Positions 28,348-37,493 are shown, numbered from the stretch's first letter. The stretch is 64,000 nt of DNA from CAKZLS01 sp963701445 (GCA_963701445.1 CAVPAM010000039.1:124001-188000), one strand, 5' to 3'. Numbers and translations are program-made. The notes: generated by a model not told the origin, from the letters alone.

Positions 28348-29124
28348 ATGCCCGACCACCGACGCCGCCGCTTCATTCTTGTTCTCGGTGCCGTTCTGAT
28401 TGCCGTTTGGGGAGTGCCTCGTGCCAGCGCCCAAGACCTGTCCAGCGCCGACGCCGACCTCATCAACAACCTGCTCGGCGACGGCGTGCTTGGGGCGGCG
28501 GTGCAGGCAGGCCCGATCGCAGATCCAGAGAGCCTGCTGCCCCTGATCCCCTCGACCTGGACATTTCAGTTTGTCAGCGGTCCGAATCAGGGACAGTCCG
28601 AGAACGATGTCCTCAAAGCCACCTCCCAGTCCGACGCGCCAACGCCATGGCAGTACGCGGCGGGGAACACCACCATCTTGAACATTGGCACGTCCAGCGA
28701 TGGGAGCATTGTTAGCCCCAGCGAGCAGGACCTCTCCCAAAGCGTCGTCACCAAGTATGACCCGCCTCGTCCGTTGCTGGTCAAGGGAATGAAGCCGGGT
28801 GAGAAACAAAGCACCACTCTGACGGTCAGCGTCTTCAACATCGGGGATCCGGATACGGTGGCCCACAGCGGCTCACTGACGCTTACCGTCAGCCACTTGG
28901 GCCGCTATCAGGTCAAGGTCCCCGCGGGAACCTACCCGGCCACGCTGATCAAGTGGGACTACAACGGAACGGTTGGTCCGGCGAGCGTTTCCGACGTCGA
29001 GTATCAGTTTTTTGCCGACGGCGTCGGTCCGGTCGCCGTCATCGAGAAGGAAGGCGTCTCTGCCTTCCTCGTCTACAACAAACATACCAAGGACGGAAAG
29101 GTTCTCTCCTCGGCAGGCAAATAA
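28348..29124 (+). CDS. Secreted protein of unknown function
   Basis: 258 residues. A signal peptide with basic start MPDHRRRRFILVLGAVLIAV and cleavage near ASAQD precedes a beta-rich domain (TWTFQFVSGPNQGQSENDVL, TLTVSHLGRYQVKVPAGTYP, VEYQFFADGVGPVAVIEKEG). The last segment resembles DUF3108-like lipoprotein folds in which a steady-state readout of a secreted beta barrel is predicted. No confident family. It lies within the sulfatase cluster on the same strand. Confidence 0.65.
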   Translation: MPDHRRRRFILVLGAVLIAVWGVPRASAQDLSSADADLINNLLGDGVLGAAVQAGPIADPESLLPLIPSTWTFQFVSGPNQGQSENDVLKATSQSDAPTPWQYAAGNTTILNIGTSSDGSIVSPSEQDLSQSVVTKYDPPRPLLVKGMKPGEKQSTTLTVSVFNIGDPDTVAHSGSLTLTVSHLGRYQVKVPAGTYPATLIKWDYNGTVGPASVSDVEYQFFADGVGPVAVIEKEGVSAFLVYNKHTKDGKVLSSAGK

Positions 29125-29197
29125 ACCAAGTCCGTGCAAACGGCGGAAGGTCGCATCAATTCTGGCACATGAGTTCGATAAATATAAGGGAAGCGAG

Positions 29198-29422
29198 ATG
29201 AAGCACGCCGCGCCCCGTCTGACGAGGGCAGCGCGCGGGAAGGGGAGCACCCACGGTGACCACACATGGCCGACCTTGGCGTCTCTCCGCCGTTGATTTG
29301 CTGTCCTCGGCACTACGGTGTCACCATTCTGGATCCTCGCCAACATCGGGATGCAGGTCTCCGTCGGCCACGAGGTTATCGATGGCAGCATCATCCCTAA
29401 GTTGGCGGCTCGCCTCCTATAA
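29198..29422 (+). pseudogene. Possible small membrane protein interrupted by an in-frame TGA
   Basis: ATG 29198 has a good AAGGGA site upstream. The frame reads MKHAAPRLTRAARGKGSTHG..LASLRR, meets a TGA at 29294-29296 (codon 33), then continues open as FAVLGTTVSPFWILANIGMQ ... IIPKLAARLL to TAA 29422. The second half is hydrophobic and protein-like. A substitution, an assembly error or a dead gene are the likely explanations. No selenocysteine insertion element was looked for beyond a visual check. Confidence 0.35.
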
Positions 29423-29455
29423 ATCCGCGCCGGAGGGAAAGAGGAAAACAAACAA

Positions 29456-29872
29456 ATGAGCCAACTGCTCGGGTTCGAACTGAATTTCTGGGATTATGCG
29501 ACCTTCGTAACCGCTGCTCTGTTGGGCCTTTCGATGGTCGGTTTTTTTGTCTGGCTGGCGGGGCTGCCCGGCCGGATCGCCCTGGCCCGAAAGCACCCGG
29601 AGGCCGAAGCGGTCAAGCTGCTCGGCTGGGCCGGCCTGCTGCCGACGATCTACCCGTGGGTCCAGGCCTTCATCTGGGCGTTCAAACCGACGGATGTCGT
29701 CGACATCCGGCGTTTCCCGCGCGAGGAGATGAAATATATCGACGAGGAAACTGCTCGCCTCTCGGGTAAAGCGCCGCCCTCGCCGGCGAAAACCGAGCCC
29801 GCCAGCGTCCCGCGCGACAAGGGAGACGAGCCGGGCACTCCGGCTGCACGACCCGAAGGAACGGCGCAATGA
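29456..29872 (+). CDS. DUF3302-type inner membrane protein (YiaW-like)
   Basis: 138 residues with two predicted membrane helices (about 12-33 and 52-70). The basic, acidic and Pro-rich cytoplasmic tail includes PTDVVDIRRFPREEMKYIDE. It resembles E. coli YiaW. It overlaps the following gene by four bases (ATGA), the same gene order as yiaW-yiaV. Role presumed to be assisting the membrane-fusion partner; not established. Confidence 0.7.
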   Translation: MSQLLGFELNFWDYATFVTAALLGLSMVGFFVWLAGLPGRIALARKHPEAEAVKLLGWAGLLPTIYPWVQAFIWAFKPTDVVDIRRFPREEMKYIDEETARLSGKAPPSPAKTEPASVPRDKGDEPGTPAARPEGTAQ

Positions 29873-31018
29873 TTGCCGCCTTTGTCCTGCTGTTTGGCTT
29901 TGTGCTTGTTGTCTGGCTCGTTTTCTTCAAGTTCAAATGGCTGAAGTTCAATATCGCTTGGGGTGTCGTCTCGGTCTTCTTCGGACTGCATCTGCTCCTC
30001 ATCTTCATGATCGGCCTGCGTTTTGTCGCGCCGTATTCGATTGACGCCAAGGTCATTCAACACACGATCCAGCTAATCCCGCGCCTGCCCGACCCGACGC
30101 TGGTCACGGCGGTGCTGGTCGAGCCGAACGTCCCGGTCAAAAAGGGCCAGCCGCTGTTCCAGTTCGATCGCCGCCAATACGAGCACAAGGTTCAGCAGCT
30201 CGAGGCTGAGCTCGCGAGGGCGAAGCAGGACACTCTCATTCTCGAGGCCGTCCTCGACGCCGCCGGGGACCAAGTGAAGGCCGCCAAGGCCTCGTTAGGC
30301 CGCGCCCGGACGGATCTTGGCGATTTCGAGATGGCGGGTCGGGCGGTCGCAGGGATCCAGGTAGAGAACCGAGTGCAACGTGTTCTGGAAACCCAGGCGG
30401 GTCTTGATCGAGCCGAAGCCGCGGCCAGAGCAAGCCAGGCTCAAGTACGAGTCGCGGATCAACGGCGTCAACACGACGGTCGCCGCCGTCGAGGCCGAGC
30501 TCGCTCAGGCGCGCTTTTACCTCGAAAACACGACCATGGTGGCGCCCGAGGACGGCTACATCATCAACCTGCAGGTGCGCCCGGGAATGGTGTCCGGCCA
30601 ATTCCGCATCGGCGCGATCGCCTCGTTCATTTGCGACGCGGATCGCTACGTGCTGGCCACCTACTACCAGGAGAACCTCAAATACGTGAAGACGGGGCAG
30701 CCGGTGGAACTGGCCATCGACCTGTATCCCGGGCAGATCTTCCCAGGCAAGGTGCAGGCGATCTGGCGCGGAAGCGGCGCGGGACAGCTGCTGCCGAGCG
30801 GCACGCTGCCTGATTTTCAGCCTGTGACGAGGGAGTATCCGCAGGGACAGTTCGCTGTCGCGATCCACATCGACGATGCGGATCAGTCCAAGTTCCCGAT
30901 CGGCACCCAGGGCCGGGCCGCCATCTATACCAATCCCAACAGCGGGTTCGTCATCCTGCGCAAGATCGGTATCCGGGCTTACTCCTGGTTCAACTGGCTT
31001 TATCCATTCTCCGGTTAG
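29869..31018 (+). CDS. HlyD-family membrane fusion protein (YiaV-like), frameshifted
   Basis: N-terminal membrane helices (MIAAFVLLFGFVLVVWLVFF, ..VSVFFGLHLLLIFMIGL) are followed by a lipoyl-like half (PLFQFDRRQYEHKVQQLEAE) and a coiled coil. Near 30445 the frame shifts +1 and continues VAAVEAELAQARFYLENTTM. The second lipoyl half (VAPEDGYIINLQVRPG) and the beta-barrel domain run to PFSG at 31018. It is a periplasmic adaptor; no ABC or RND pump is adjacent. With YiaW-like upstream it probably forms an envelope complex. Confidence 0.8.
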
Positions 31019-31052
31019 AGACCGATACCGGGATCTGAGGCGTCAGGACAGA

Positions 31053-31118
31053 AAGGAATAGGAGCTATGATCACACGTTATCGAGAAGGAATGCGAGCTA
31101 TGGCCACACGTTATCGAG
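31053..31118 (+). repeat. 33-bp tandem duplication containing a ribosome site and start codon
   Basis: Two adjacent 33-base copies (31053-31085 and 31086-31118) match at 29 of 33 positions by hand alignment. Each carries AAGGAAT and a GAGCTATG start, in the same frame. Confidence 0.8.
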
Positions 31119-32155
31119 CATCTCGTCTGACCGCCATTGCCTCCTTGCCATTGCTTTTGTTCGTGTTGTTGGCCGCGGGCGTCACGGCCCCTCGACATGC
31201 CAACGCCGACGATCCGCTGTCCTCGTGGAACGACGGGCCGGCGAAGCAGGCGATCGTTGCCTTCGTGAAGGAGACCACGACACAGGGCAGCCCGAAGTTC
31301 GTGCCGCCGGCAGAGCGCATCGCCACCTTCGACCAGGACGGCACGCTGTGGGTCGAGCACCCCATGTATACCCAGGTCGTCTACTGCCTGGAGCGGGTTC
31401 CGGCGGTGGTCAAGGCGAAACCGGAGCTGGCGAAGGTGGAGCCGTTCAAGACCGTGCTGTCGGGCAACCGCGAGGCCATCGCCAAGCTCTCGATGGACGA
31501 CCTTTTCAAGATCCTGGCCGCTACCCTTACCGGTATGAGTGTCGACGAGTTCAAGGCCGAGGCGGAGAAGTGGCTCGCAACCGCCAAGCACGCGCGCTGG
31601 AACCGGCCCTACACCGACCTCACGTACCTGCCGATGCAGGAGCTGCTCAAGTACCTCCGCGCCAACGGTTACAAGACGTACATCGTTACCGGCGGCGGTC
31701 AGGACTTCGTGCGCGTGTACTCCGAGCGCGTTTACGGGATTCCGCCGGAGCAGGTAGTCGGCACCGCCGGGGAGACCAAGTACGGCTATCGCAAGGACGG
31801 CAAGCCGTTTCTCACCAAGGAGCCGAAACTGCTCCTGGACAACAACAATGCCGGCAAGCCCGAGGGCATCCACCTGATGATCGGGCGTCGGCCCTACGCG
31901 GCATTCGGCAACTCGACCGGCGACCGTCAGATGCTGGAATACACGAAGGCCGGTGACGGCGCGCGGTTGTCGATGATTTTGCTTCACGACGACGCGAAGC
32001 GCGAGTACGCCTACGGACCGGCGCAGGGGCTGCCCGACACCCGGGTCGGCACCTTCACCCAGGCGCTGTACGACGAGGCGAAGAAGCAGGGCTGGATCGT
32101 CATCAGCATGCAGAACGACTGGAAACGGATTTTCGAGTTCGAGGAGAAACCTTAG
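31067..32155 (+). CDS. Secreted HAD-superfamily phosphatase
   Basis: 362 residues from ATG 31067, or 351 from the duplicated ATG at 31100. A signal segment (about 24-48: ASLPLLLFVLLAAGVTAP) precedes the HAD domain. HAD motif I is FDQDGTLW (nucleophile and acid Asp residues), motif II TYIVTGGG, and motif III/IV includes AFGNSTGDRQMLEY. These belong to the phosphoserine-phosphatase-like class, with the cap between. Extracytoplasmic location is inferred from the leader. It overlaps the next gene by one base (TAGTG). Confidence 0.85.
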   Translation: MITRYREGMRAMATRYRASRLTAIASLPLLLFVLLAAGVTAPRHANADDPLSSWNDGPAKQAIVAFVKETTTQGSPKFVPPAERIATFDQDGTLWVEHPMYTQVVYCLERVPAVVKAKPELAKVEPFKTVLSGNREAIAKLSMDDLFKILAATLTGMSVDEFKAEAEKWLATAKHARWNRPYTDLTYLPMQELLKYLRANGYKTYIVTGGGQDFVRVYSERVYGIPPEQVVGTAGETKYGYRKDGKPFLTKEPKLLLDNNNAGKPEGIHLMIGRRPYAAFGNSTGDRQMLEYTKAGDGARLSMILLHDDAKREYAYGPAQGLPDTRVGTFTQALYDEAKKQGWIVISMQNDWKRIFEFEEKP

Positions 32156-32580
32156 TGAACAAGCGGCCCTCGATACAAGTTCACTATCTGGCCGCTTTGG
32201 GAGTTCTCCCAGCGTTATACCCAGCGGGAGTCGCGCTGGCGGACGGGGCCGCGCCGTCCGAATCGGGGGCCGAAGCCGCGATCCATGGCAGCTTCAATAC
32301 GGGCGAGGACATCAATCAGATGACCCTGCATTACTTCGTTAATTACAACATCGCCGATGGCTGGTATCTCTCGACCGCGCCTGTCATCGCGGCCAACCGG
32401 GAGGCGAAACGTAGCGCCGACACCTGGACGGTTCCGATCGGCGGCGGTCTCGGCAAGCTGTGGCGGCTAGGGAAGCTTCCGGTCAACAGCCAAGTCCAGG
32501 CATACTGGAATGCCGAGAAACCGAGGTATGGGTCAGACTTGACATGGAGGACGCAGCTCCAGTTCCTGTTGCCGAAGTAG
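32155..32580 (+). CDS. Outer-membrane transporter-like protein, internally shortened
   Basis: 141 residues from GTG 32155. A signal peptide (about 1-30, ALYPAGVALAD) is followed directly by the last three or four beta strands of a transporter/neuromedin-U-type outer-membrane family: NYNIADGWYLSTAPVIAAN, TWTVPIGGGLGKLWRLGKLP, TWRTQLQFLLPK. Full-length members are about 250-300 residues. The C-terminal Phe-rich ending is kept but the N-terminal strands are missing. Probably a deletion derivative. Confidence 0.6.
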   Translation: MNKRPSIQVHYLAALGVLPALYPAGVALADGAAPSESGAEAAIHGSFNTGEDINQMTLHYFVNYNIADGWYLSTAPVIAANREAKRSADTWTVPIGGGLGKLWRLGKLPVNSQVQAYWNAEKPRYGSDLTWRTQLQFLLPK

Positions 32581-32605
32581 ACATATTCAGTCCAAGGAGA
32601 ATGAC

Positions 32606-33001
32606 ATGTTTATAAACATTGGATCGTGGGGTTCGGTCGGCCTAAGGCTGCTGGCCGGGGTGATGATTGCCGGGATGGTCGAAACCGAACCGGTTCGTGC
32701 CGACAATGATGGGGCCGCATTTCTTGGCGGGATCATGGCTGGCCATGCGCTCTCCAGATTCGGTGAGATACAGCGCCGGCGGAACGAGGAACTGGCCATG
32801 ATGGCGCAGGGGGGGTACGGCCGCGGTTACGGCGGCGGCTATGGTGGCGGGTATGGTTCCGAACAGCCGGCGCCGCAACCCCAGGCTCCGTCCATGACCC
32901 CCGAGCAAAAGCTCAACCAGTTGGATAAGCTCGCCGCCGGCGGCTACATCACGCCGGCGGAATACAAGGAACGCCGCCAGGCGATTCTCAACACCTTGTG
33001 A
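32606..33001 (+). CDS. SHOCT-domain small secreted protein with Gly-Tyr repeats
   Basis: 131 residues. A leader or membrane helix (about 8-27) is followed by a Gly/Tyr-rich stretch (RGYGGGYGGGYGSEQ) and a C-terminal SHOCT motif (KLNQLDKLAAGGYITPAEYK..RRQAILN). SHOCT is a short oligomerisation motif. Location is uncertain. It is spaced 26 bases from the preceding gene and likely in the same operon. Confidence 0.75.
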   Translation: MFINIGSWGSVGLRLLAGVMIAGMVETEPVRADNDGAAFLGGIMAGHALSRFGEIQRRRNEELAMMAQGGYGRGYGGGYGGGYGSEQPAPQPQAPSMTPEQKLNQLDKLAAGGYITPAEYKERRQAILNTL

Positions 33002-33018
33002 CAGGGGAAGTTTGAGTC

Positions 33019-33450
33019 ATGATCAAGACGATCCGGTTGATCGCCGCCACGGCGTTCGTGGTTACAATCGGCTGCGGCGGGTTCGCGCCTCGGGACGCCC
33101 ACGCGGCCCCTCTCACCGCGGCCGCGCTCCTCGGCAACTGGGTAGTGAACGAGGGCAAGTGCTCCGACGCCAACGCCGAGTTCATCCGCTTCGCCGAGAA
33201 CGGCGCCGTGGAGAGCACGCGCAACGGCGCCGTCGACGCCGTCGGATTCTGGAAGGTGGAGAATGACAGGATTGTGCTGAACGTCCTCGCCCCGCCCTCG
33301 CGGTTCGACGAAAAGCTGAAGGACATGGCGGGTTACTACGCGTTCGATATCACCATCGCCACCTTCAACGTCACCGCCGACGCTTTCGAAGGCGTCGGAG
33401 TCCTCGGCGAACAGATTCGCTACGGGAGATTTTCGCGATGCGGCGCTTAA
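33019..33450 (+). CDS. Small secreted lipocalin-like protein
   Basis: 143 residues. A signal peptide includes a Cys (VTIGCGGFAPRDAHAA), so it could be a lipoprotein or Sec-cleaved. The mature part is a small beta domain (LLGNWVVNEGKCSDANAEFI, GFWKVENDRIVLNVLAPPSR) typical of secreted ligand-binding or META-like domains. It overlaps the FadL gene by 13 bases. Confidence 0.6.
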   Translation: MIKTIRLIAATAFVVTIGCGGFAPRDAHAAPLTAAALLGNWVVNEGKCSDANAEFIRFAENGAVESTRNGAVDAVGFWKVENDRIVLNVLAPPSRFDEKLKDMAGYYAFDITIATFNVTADAFEGVGVLGEQIRYGRFSRCGA

Positions 33451-34724
33451 CCCTCCGTCGGTTTTTCGTCCATGGCGCATGGTTCGGCGCAATGGTGGGA
33501 ATGGTCGCCGCGACCGCCGAAACCCAGGCCGCCGGGTTGTTCCTCAGCGAGATGGCGACGCCCGATCTCGGCACCGCCGCCGCGGGACGCGCGGCGGCGG
33601 CCGACAATGCGGCAACCGCCTTCGGCAATCCAGCCGGCATGACCCGGCTCAAAGAATCACAACTGCTCGTCGGTCTCCAGCCCGCGTACGGGATCAGCGA
33701 GTTCAACAAGGGGGACGACACCACGGTCTCCGGCGGCAACGGTGGAAACGCGCTCGGCTTCATCCCGTCGGCGGGTTTCTACTACGTCCACGCCGTCACG
33801 CCGGACTTCAGGCTGGGCATCTCGACCGGCTCGAACTTCGGGCTCAGCGCCGAGTATGAACAAGGTTGGTCGGGGCGTTATTACGGCACCAAATCGGAAC
33901 TGATCACCTTGGGCGCCTATCCCGTCGCCGCCTACCGGGTCAATGACTGGCTCTCGGTCGGTGCCGGTGCGCAGATCGTATACGGCCGGCTCAACAACAA
34001 GGTCGCGGTCCGCAACGTGTTCGGCGGCCAGGACGGGCAGATCCAGATAAAGAACGACGACGTCGGTTTCGGCGGCATCGGCAGCGTTCTCATTGAGCCG
34101 ATCGAAGGCACGCGGTTCGGCGTGGTTTACACCTCGCAAATCGATCTCAACTTCAAGGACAAGCCAGACCTCAGTGGCGGCGGACCGGTGTTCAATGCCC
34201 TCGACCCGCGGATTTCCCAGGCCAAAATCAACCTCGGGCTGACGATCCCGCAGCAGGTGATGGTGAGCGGCTATCATGACCTCACCGAGAAGTGGGCGAT
34301 CATGGGCAACGTGGTCTGGCAGGACTGGAGCCAGTTCGGTCAGCCGAGCCTCGAGGTTTCGTCGGAAAGGTCGCGCTCGGCGACCACCGACCTCAATTAC
34401 AATGACACCTGGGGATTTGCCCTCGGCACCAGCTACAAATTCGCCCCGGGTTGGTCGTGGTCGTTCGGCGGCGGCTTCGACACCTCTCCAATGAGCAAGA
34501 GCCAGAGGACGCCCGCGCTTCCCCTCGACCAGCAGTATCGTATCGGTACCGGTGTGCAGTATGCGCTGAGCGACCGGATGACCATCGGCGGCGCATACCA
34601 GTATCTCAACCTCGGCGACGCCGACCTGGATCGCGACCGCGGGCCTCTGTCCGGCCGGCTCGAGGGTGACTACAAGACCAACGAAATCCACTTCTTTAAC
34701 GTGACTCTCGGCTGGACATTCTAA
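33438..34724 (+). CDS. FadL-family outer-membrane hydrophobic-compound transporter
   Basis: 428 residues. The signal peptide is followed by a hatch domain with LFLSEMATPDLGTAAAGRAA and NPAGMTRLKES, then a beta barrel ending in LGWTF with the terminal Phe of outer-membrane proteins. FadL homologues admit fatty acids, aromatics and other hydrophobic molecules. Its place downstream of two sulfatases suggests uptake of hydrophobic sulfate-ester substrates or products, which is inference. Confidence 0.88.
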   Translation: MRRLTLRRFFVHGAWFGAMVGMVAATAETQAAGLFLSEMATPDLGTAAAGRAAAADNAATAFGNPAGMTRLKESQLLVGLQPAYGISEFNKGDDTTVSGGNGGNALGFIPSAGFYYVHAVTPDFRLGISTGSNFGLSAEYEQGWSGRYYGTKSELITLGAYPVAAYRVNDWLSVGAGAQIVYGRLNNKVAVRNVFGGQDGQIQIKNDDVGFGGIGSVLIEPIEGTRFGVVYTSQIDLNFKDKPDLSGGGPVFNALDPRISQAKINLGLTIPQQVMVSGYHDLTEKWAIMGNVVWQDWSQFGQPSLEVSSERSRSATTDLNYNDTWGFALGTSYKFAPGWSWSFGGGFDTSPMSKSQRTPALPLDQQYRIGTGVQYALSDRMTIGGAYQYLNLGDADLDRDRGPLSGRLEGDYKTNEIHFFNVTLGWTF

Positions 34725-34868
34725 AGCGAACGCCATTTGCCGCATCGAAAACCGTCCATAAGGGGCATTTCCGATCGGCGACCGAAACCGGGCGTGCATC
34801 CGCACACTTGTCCGCTCGCCCTCCCGCTCCGGATGACACCATGTGGCCGTTCGGGTAGTTTTCCGGGC

Positions 34869-35291
34869 ATGATCACGATCACCAGCCATATCGCCATCGA
34901 CGAGGCCGAAATCGAGGAAACGTTCGTCCGCGCGTCGGGGCCGGGCGGCCAGAACGTCAACAAGCTGTCCACGGCGGTGCAGTTGCGGTTTGACGTCAGG
35001 CGCTCATCCAGCCTTCCGCAATCCGTGCGCGCCCGGCTGGAGCGGTTGGCCGGGCGCCGGCTGACCCAGGACGGCGTGCTGATCCTCACCGCGCGGAACC
35101 ACCGCACCCAGGAGCGCAATCGCCAGGAGGCCCGCGAACGCCTCGTCGACCTGATCCGCCAGGCGGCTGCGCCGCCCGCTTACCGCAAGCCCACCCGGCC
35201 GACGGCCGGCAGCCGGCGCCGACGGTTGGAGGCGAAGGAAAGGCGATCCAAAAAGAAGAAACTGCGCGGCCGGCCGGCGCCGGACGATTGA
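34869..35291 (+). CDS. arfB: Peptidyl-tRNA hydrolase ArfB
   Basis: 140 residues. It contains GPGGQNVNKLSTAVQLRF, the GGQ loop that catalyses peptidyl-tRNA ester hydrolysis, and the long basic C-terminal tail (RRRRLEAKERRSKKKKLRGR) that enters the mRNA channel. ArfB rescues stalled ribosomes. Complete and in good context. Confidence 0.93.
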   Translation: MITITSHIAIDEAEIEETFVRASGPGGQNVNKLSTAVQLRFDVRRSSSLPQSVRARLERLAGRRLTQDGVLILTARNHRTQERNRQEARERLVDLIRQAAAPPAYRKPTRPTAGSRRRRLEAKERRSKKKKLRGRPAPDD

Positions 35292-35301
35292 AGGCCGGAG
35301 G

Positions 35302-36234
35302 TCACGAGCCGACGGCGCTGTCCGTTACCGGGACGCCGGCGCCGCGAACCGGCTCCATCCGCACCTGGGCGATCAGCGGCAAATGATCCGATGCGATCTT
35401 GGCGAGTCCCGTCTGCGGGACATGGGACGTCTCCACACGCCAATGCGCGGTCAGGTAGATCCTGTCGAGGGCCAGTTGAGGGCTCCGGGACGGGTATGTA
35501 GGTTCCGATACGAACGTGGGAAAGTGCTCCTCCAGAAGACGCGACGCCCGCGACTGGCGGCGCACCACGTTGAAGTCGCCCAGAATGATGGTCGGCGGCA
35601 TGACCGCGTCACGGGAAGCGGCGGGGTTTCCGGCGTCGCCGCCGTGTTTGGACGCTCCGGCACCCGACCCCATCGCTTCGGGGTCCGTGAGGGCTTCCAT
35701 CAGGCGGCTCACCTGGATCCAGCGTTCCTGGGGCGTCAGGCCCAGGTGGGTGACCACGACGCGGATACCCGGCCCGTCATCCCGGCCGCCGAGATGGGCG
35801 GCGATGGCGGCGCGCGGCGCGTGGCCCCGCACCTTGAGGTCGACCCATTGCTTCCGAAGCACGGGAAGGCGCGTCAGGATGGCGTTGCCGAAGTGCGAGC
35901 GCAGCGGATCGCGGACCAGCCCCTCGATGACGTCATAGCCGGTGTGGGCGCGGAGGTACGCGAACTGGTCCACCTGCGGATGCTCCGGCCGATGCCAGCC
36001 GACCTCCTGCAGGCCGATGACGTCCGCGCCGGTCCGGTTGAGGACCGACGCGATGCGCTCCAGATCCATGCGTCCGTCGGTACCGATCCCGTAATGGATG
36101 TTCCACGTGGCAACCGTCAAGCGCCCCCGGGGCCGGTGGGTTTCAAGGTTCGTCAGCGACGTTCTTCTCCCTGATTGCCGGGGCGGCGGCGCCGGCCTCG
36201 GACGGAGGGCGGTTACGCGCCCCTTATAGAGCAT
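35302..36234 (-). CDS. Endonuclease/exonuclease/phosphatase-family protein
   Basis: 310 residues. The EEP signature is complete: TVATWNIHYGIGTDG, IGLQEVGW, VVVTHLGLT, TIILGDFNVV and KIASDHLPLIAQ supply the metal and catalytic residues. No signal peptide; a basic 35-residue N-terminus precedes the domain. The substrate, DNA or phospholipid, cannot be told. The ends of this gene and arfB converge, 10 bases apart. Confidence 0.88.
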   Translation of the reverse strand: MLYKGRVTALRPRPAPPPRQSGRRTSLTNLETHRPRGRLTVATWNIHYGIGTDGRMDLERIASVLNRTGADVIGLQEVGWHRPEHPQVDQFAYLRAHTGYDVIEGLVRDPLRSHFGNAILTRLPVLRKQWVDLKVRGHAPRAAIAAHLGGRDDGPGIRVVVTHLGLTPQERWIQVSRLMEALTDPEAMGSGAGASKHGGDAGNPAASRDAVMPPTIILGDFNVVRRQSRASRLLEEHFPTFVSEPTYPSRSPQLALDRIYLTAHWRVETSHVPQTGLAKIASDHLPLIAQVRMEPVRGAGVPVTDSAVGS

Positions 36235-36315
36235 CCCGCGCTGTCCGGAGCCAGCTTATTTCGGCGGGCGGGACAGAGCCGCGCGTTGGTCGCCTCGCGG
36301 CCGGGTTCGCGGGCT

Positions 36316-36864
36316 CTAACCCTCTCTCGCCGACCCTTCTTTCTTGAGCCATGACTTGTAGCGGCCCCAGCGGAACCAGTACACGCCATAGCCCACGACG
36401 CCGATGATCAACGCCAGGAGAAGGATCTTGAGAACCGGAATATGCGTATAGCCGGGCTCCACCACGCGGAGGTCGACCATGTTGGGGTACATATCGAGGT
36501 AGGTGATCCGCCAGCCGTAATAGGTGACGAGCGCGGTGGCTTCGGGCTCGGTCGCCGAGATGTTGTTGGCCTTCGCCGCGAGGTCTCCGGAATCGAACTT
36601 GAAATACGGCGGCCATCCCCAGCCCGTGTCCTCGTTGCGGAAGGCATAGTCGTTCCCGTCTTCCGTGCCCTTCGCGTACATGAACCGGACGTCCCGGGTG
36701 ATGTCCTGGCCGGTGGAACTGTCCCTGCCCGTGTCCATCCGCTTCACTTCGTGACCGGTTATCCGCACCAGGGTCGTCGAGGGGAGGTAGTAGTCGACGA
36801 ACAGAATGACGGCGACCGCGACCACGCCCGCCAAGGCTATCAGGATTCTCTTCAGCCATGACAT
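36316..36864 (-). CDS. DUF1523 membrane protein
   Basis: 182 residues. Two membrane segments (about 5-25 and 142-165) bracket a periplasmic domain with YYLPSTTLVRITGHEVKRM and RFMYAKGTEDGNDYAFRNED. The pattern and length fit DUF1523, a family of unknown function common in alphaproteobacteria. Confidence 0.82.
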   Translation of the reverse strand: MSWLKRILIALAGVVAVAVILFVDYYLPSTTLVRITGHEVKRMDTGRDSSTGQDITRDVRFMYAKGTEDGNDYAFRNEDTGWGWPPYFKFDSGDLAAKANNISATEPEATALVTYYGWRITYLDMYPNMVDLRVVEPGYTHIPVLKILLLALIIGVVGYGVYWFRWGRYKSWLKKEGSAREG

Positions 36865-37159
36865 CGAGCGCTAACCCCTTTCCCCTATTCGTTCGAAACG
36901 CGCGAAAACGGGCATGCAACCGCCCGACCGCCCCTGATACCATACCATCATACGTCGATATAGACGCGAAAACCAAGGACGGCCAGAGAACCCGCGCGTG
37001 GTGGCCGCCGCCGCGGCGGATTGCGGCGCGACAATATCCACCGCGGCGCCCGCGGTCTCCGCCCCGGAACCGCTCCCGAACGCCGGTTGCGGCACCGGAG
37101 GATAGACGCCCGGCGCGTGTTGCCCATGCCAAGCCTTTAGTTTATAAAAGAACTTGGAA
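36865..37159. other. Intergenic region, no gene recognised
   Basis: About 295 bases between divergent genes. Promoters for both neighbours are presumably here, but no motif stands out. Confidence 0.4.
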
Positions 37160-37369
37160 ATGTCTGGACAGATCATGGCTGAAACAAAGTCTCTCAAGGA
37201 ACGAATTTTAGCTCACATTGTGTCTGAGATCCCCGACGAGTTGGCTCCATGCGAATTCGATTGTCCCGTGAAGGACTGCATGGAAGAGGATTGGAGACAC
37301 TGCGGCAACCGGCTCAAGATGGTTGAGGCGATCCGGTCCTGCCGGCACAAGAGCGAGGGCGCCTCTTAA
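37160..37369 (+). CDS. Small Cys-containing protein, possibly metal-binding
   Basis: 69 residues from ATG 37160; a second ATG is at 37175. It is helical with a conserved-looking cysteine set, C-E-F-D-C, then C, C, and C (CEFDCPVKDCMEEDWRHCGN, later IRSCRHK). Such spacing could bind zinc or form disulfides. No leader, and I do not recognise the family. Confidence 0.5.
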   Translation: MSGQIMAETKSLKERILAHIVSEIPDELAPCEFDCPVKDCMEEDWRHCGNRLKMVEAIRSCRHKSEGAS

Positions 37370-37493
37370 GCCTCCCCGCATCCAAGGGGGGCATCGAGCG
37401 TCGGCGGGGGTTTGGCGTTTCCCCGCGCGCTTGTGGTCTATCCGGATCTGTAAGAAAGCCGGGCGCCAGCCTTCGAGAGCGAGGCGGCGGTTC

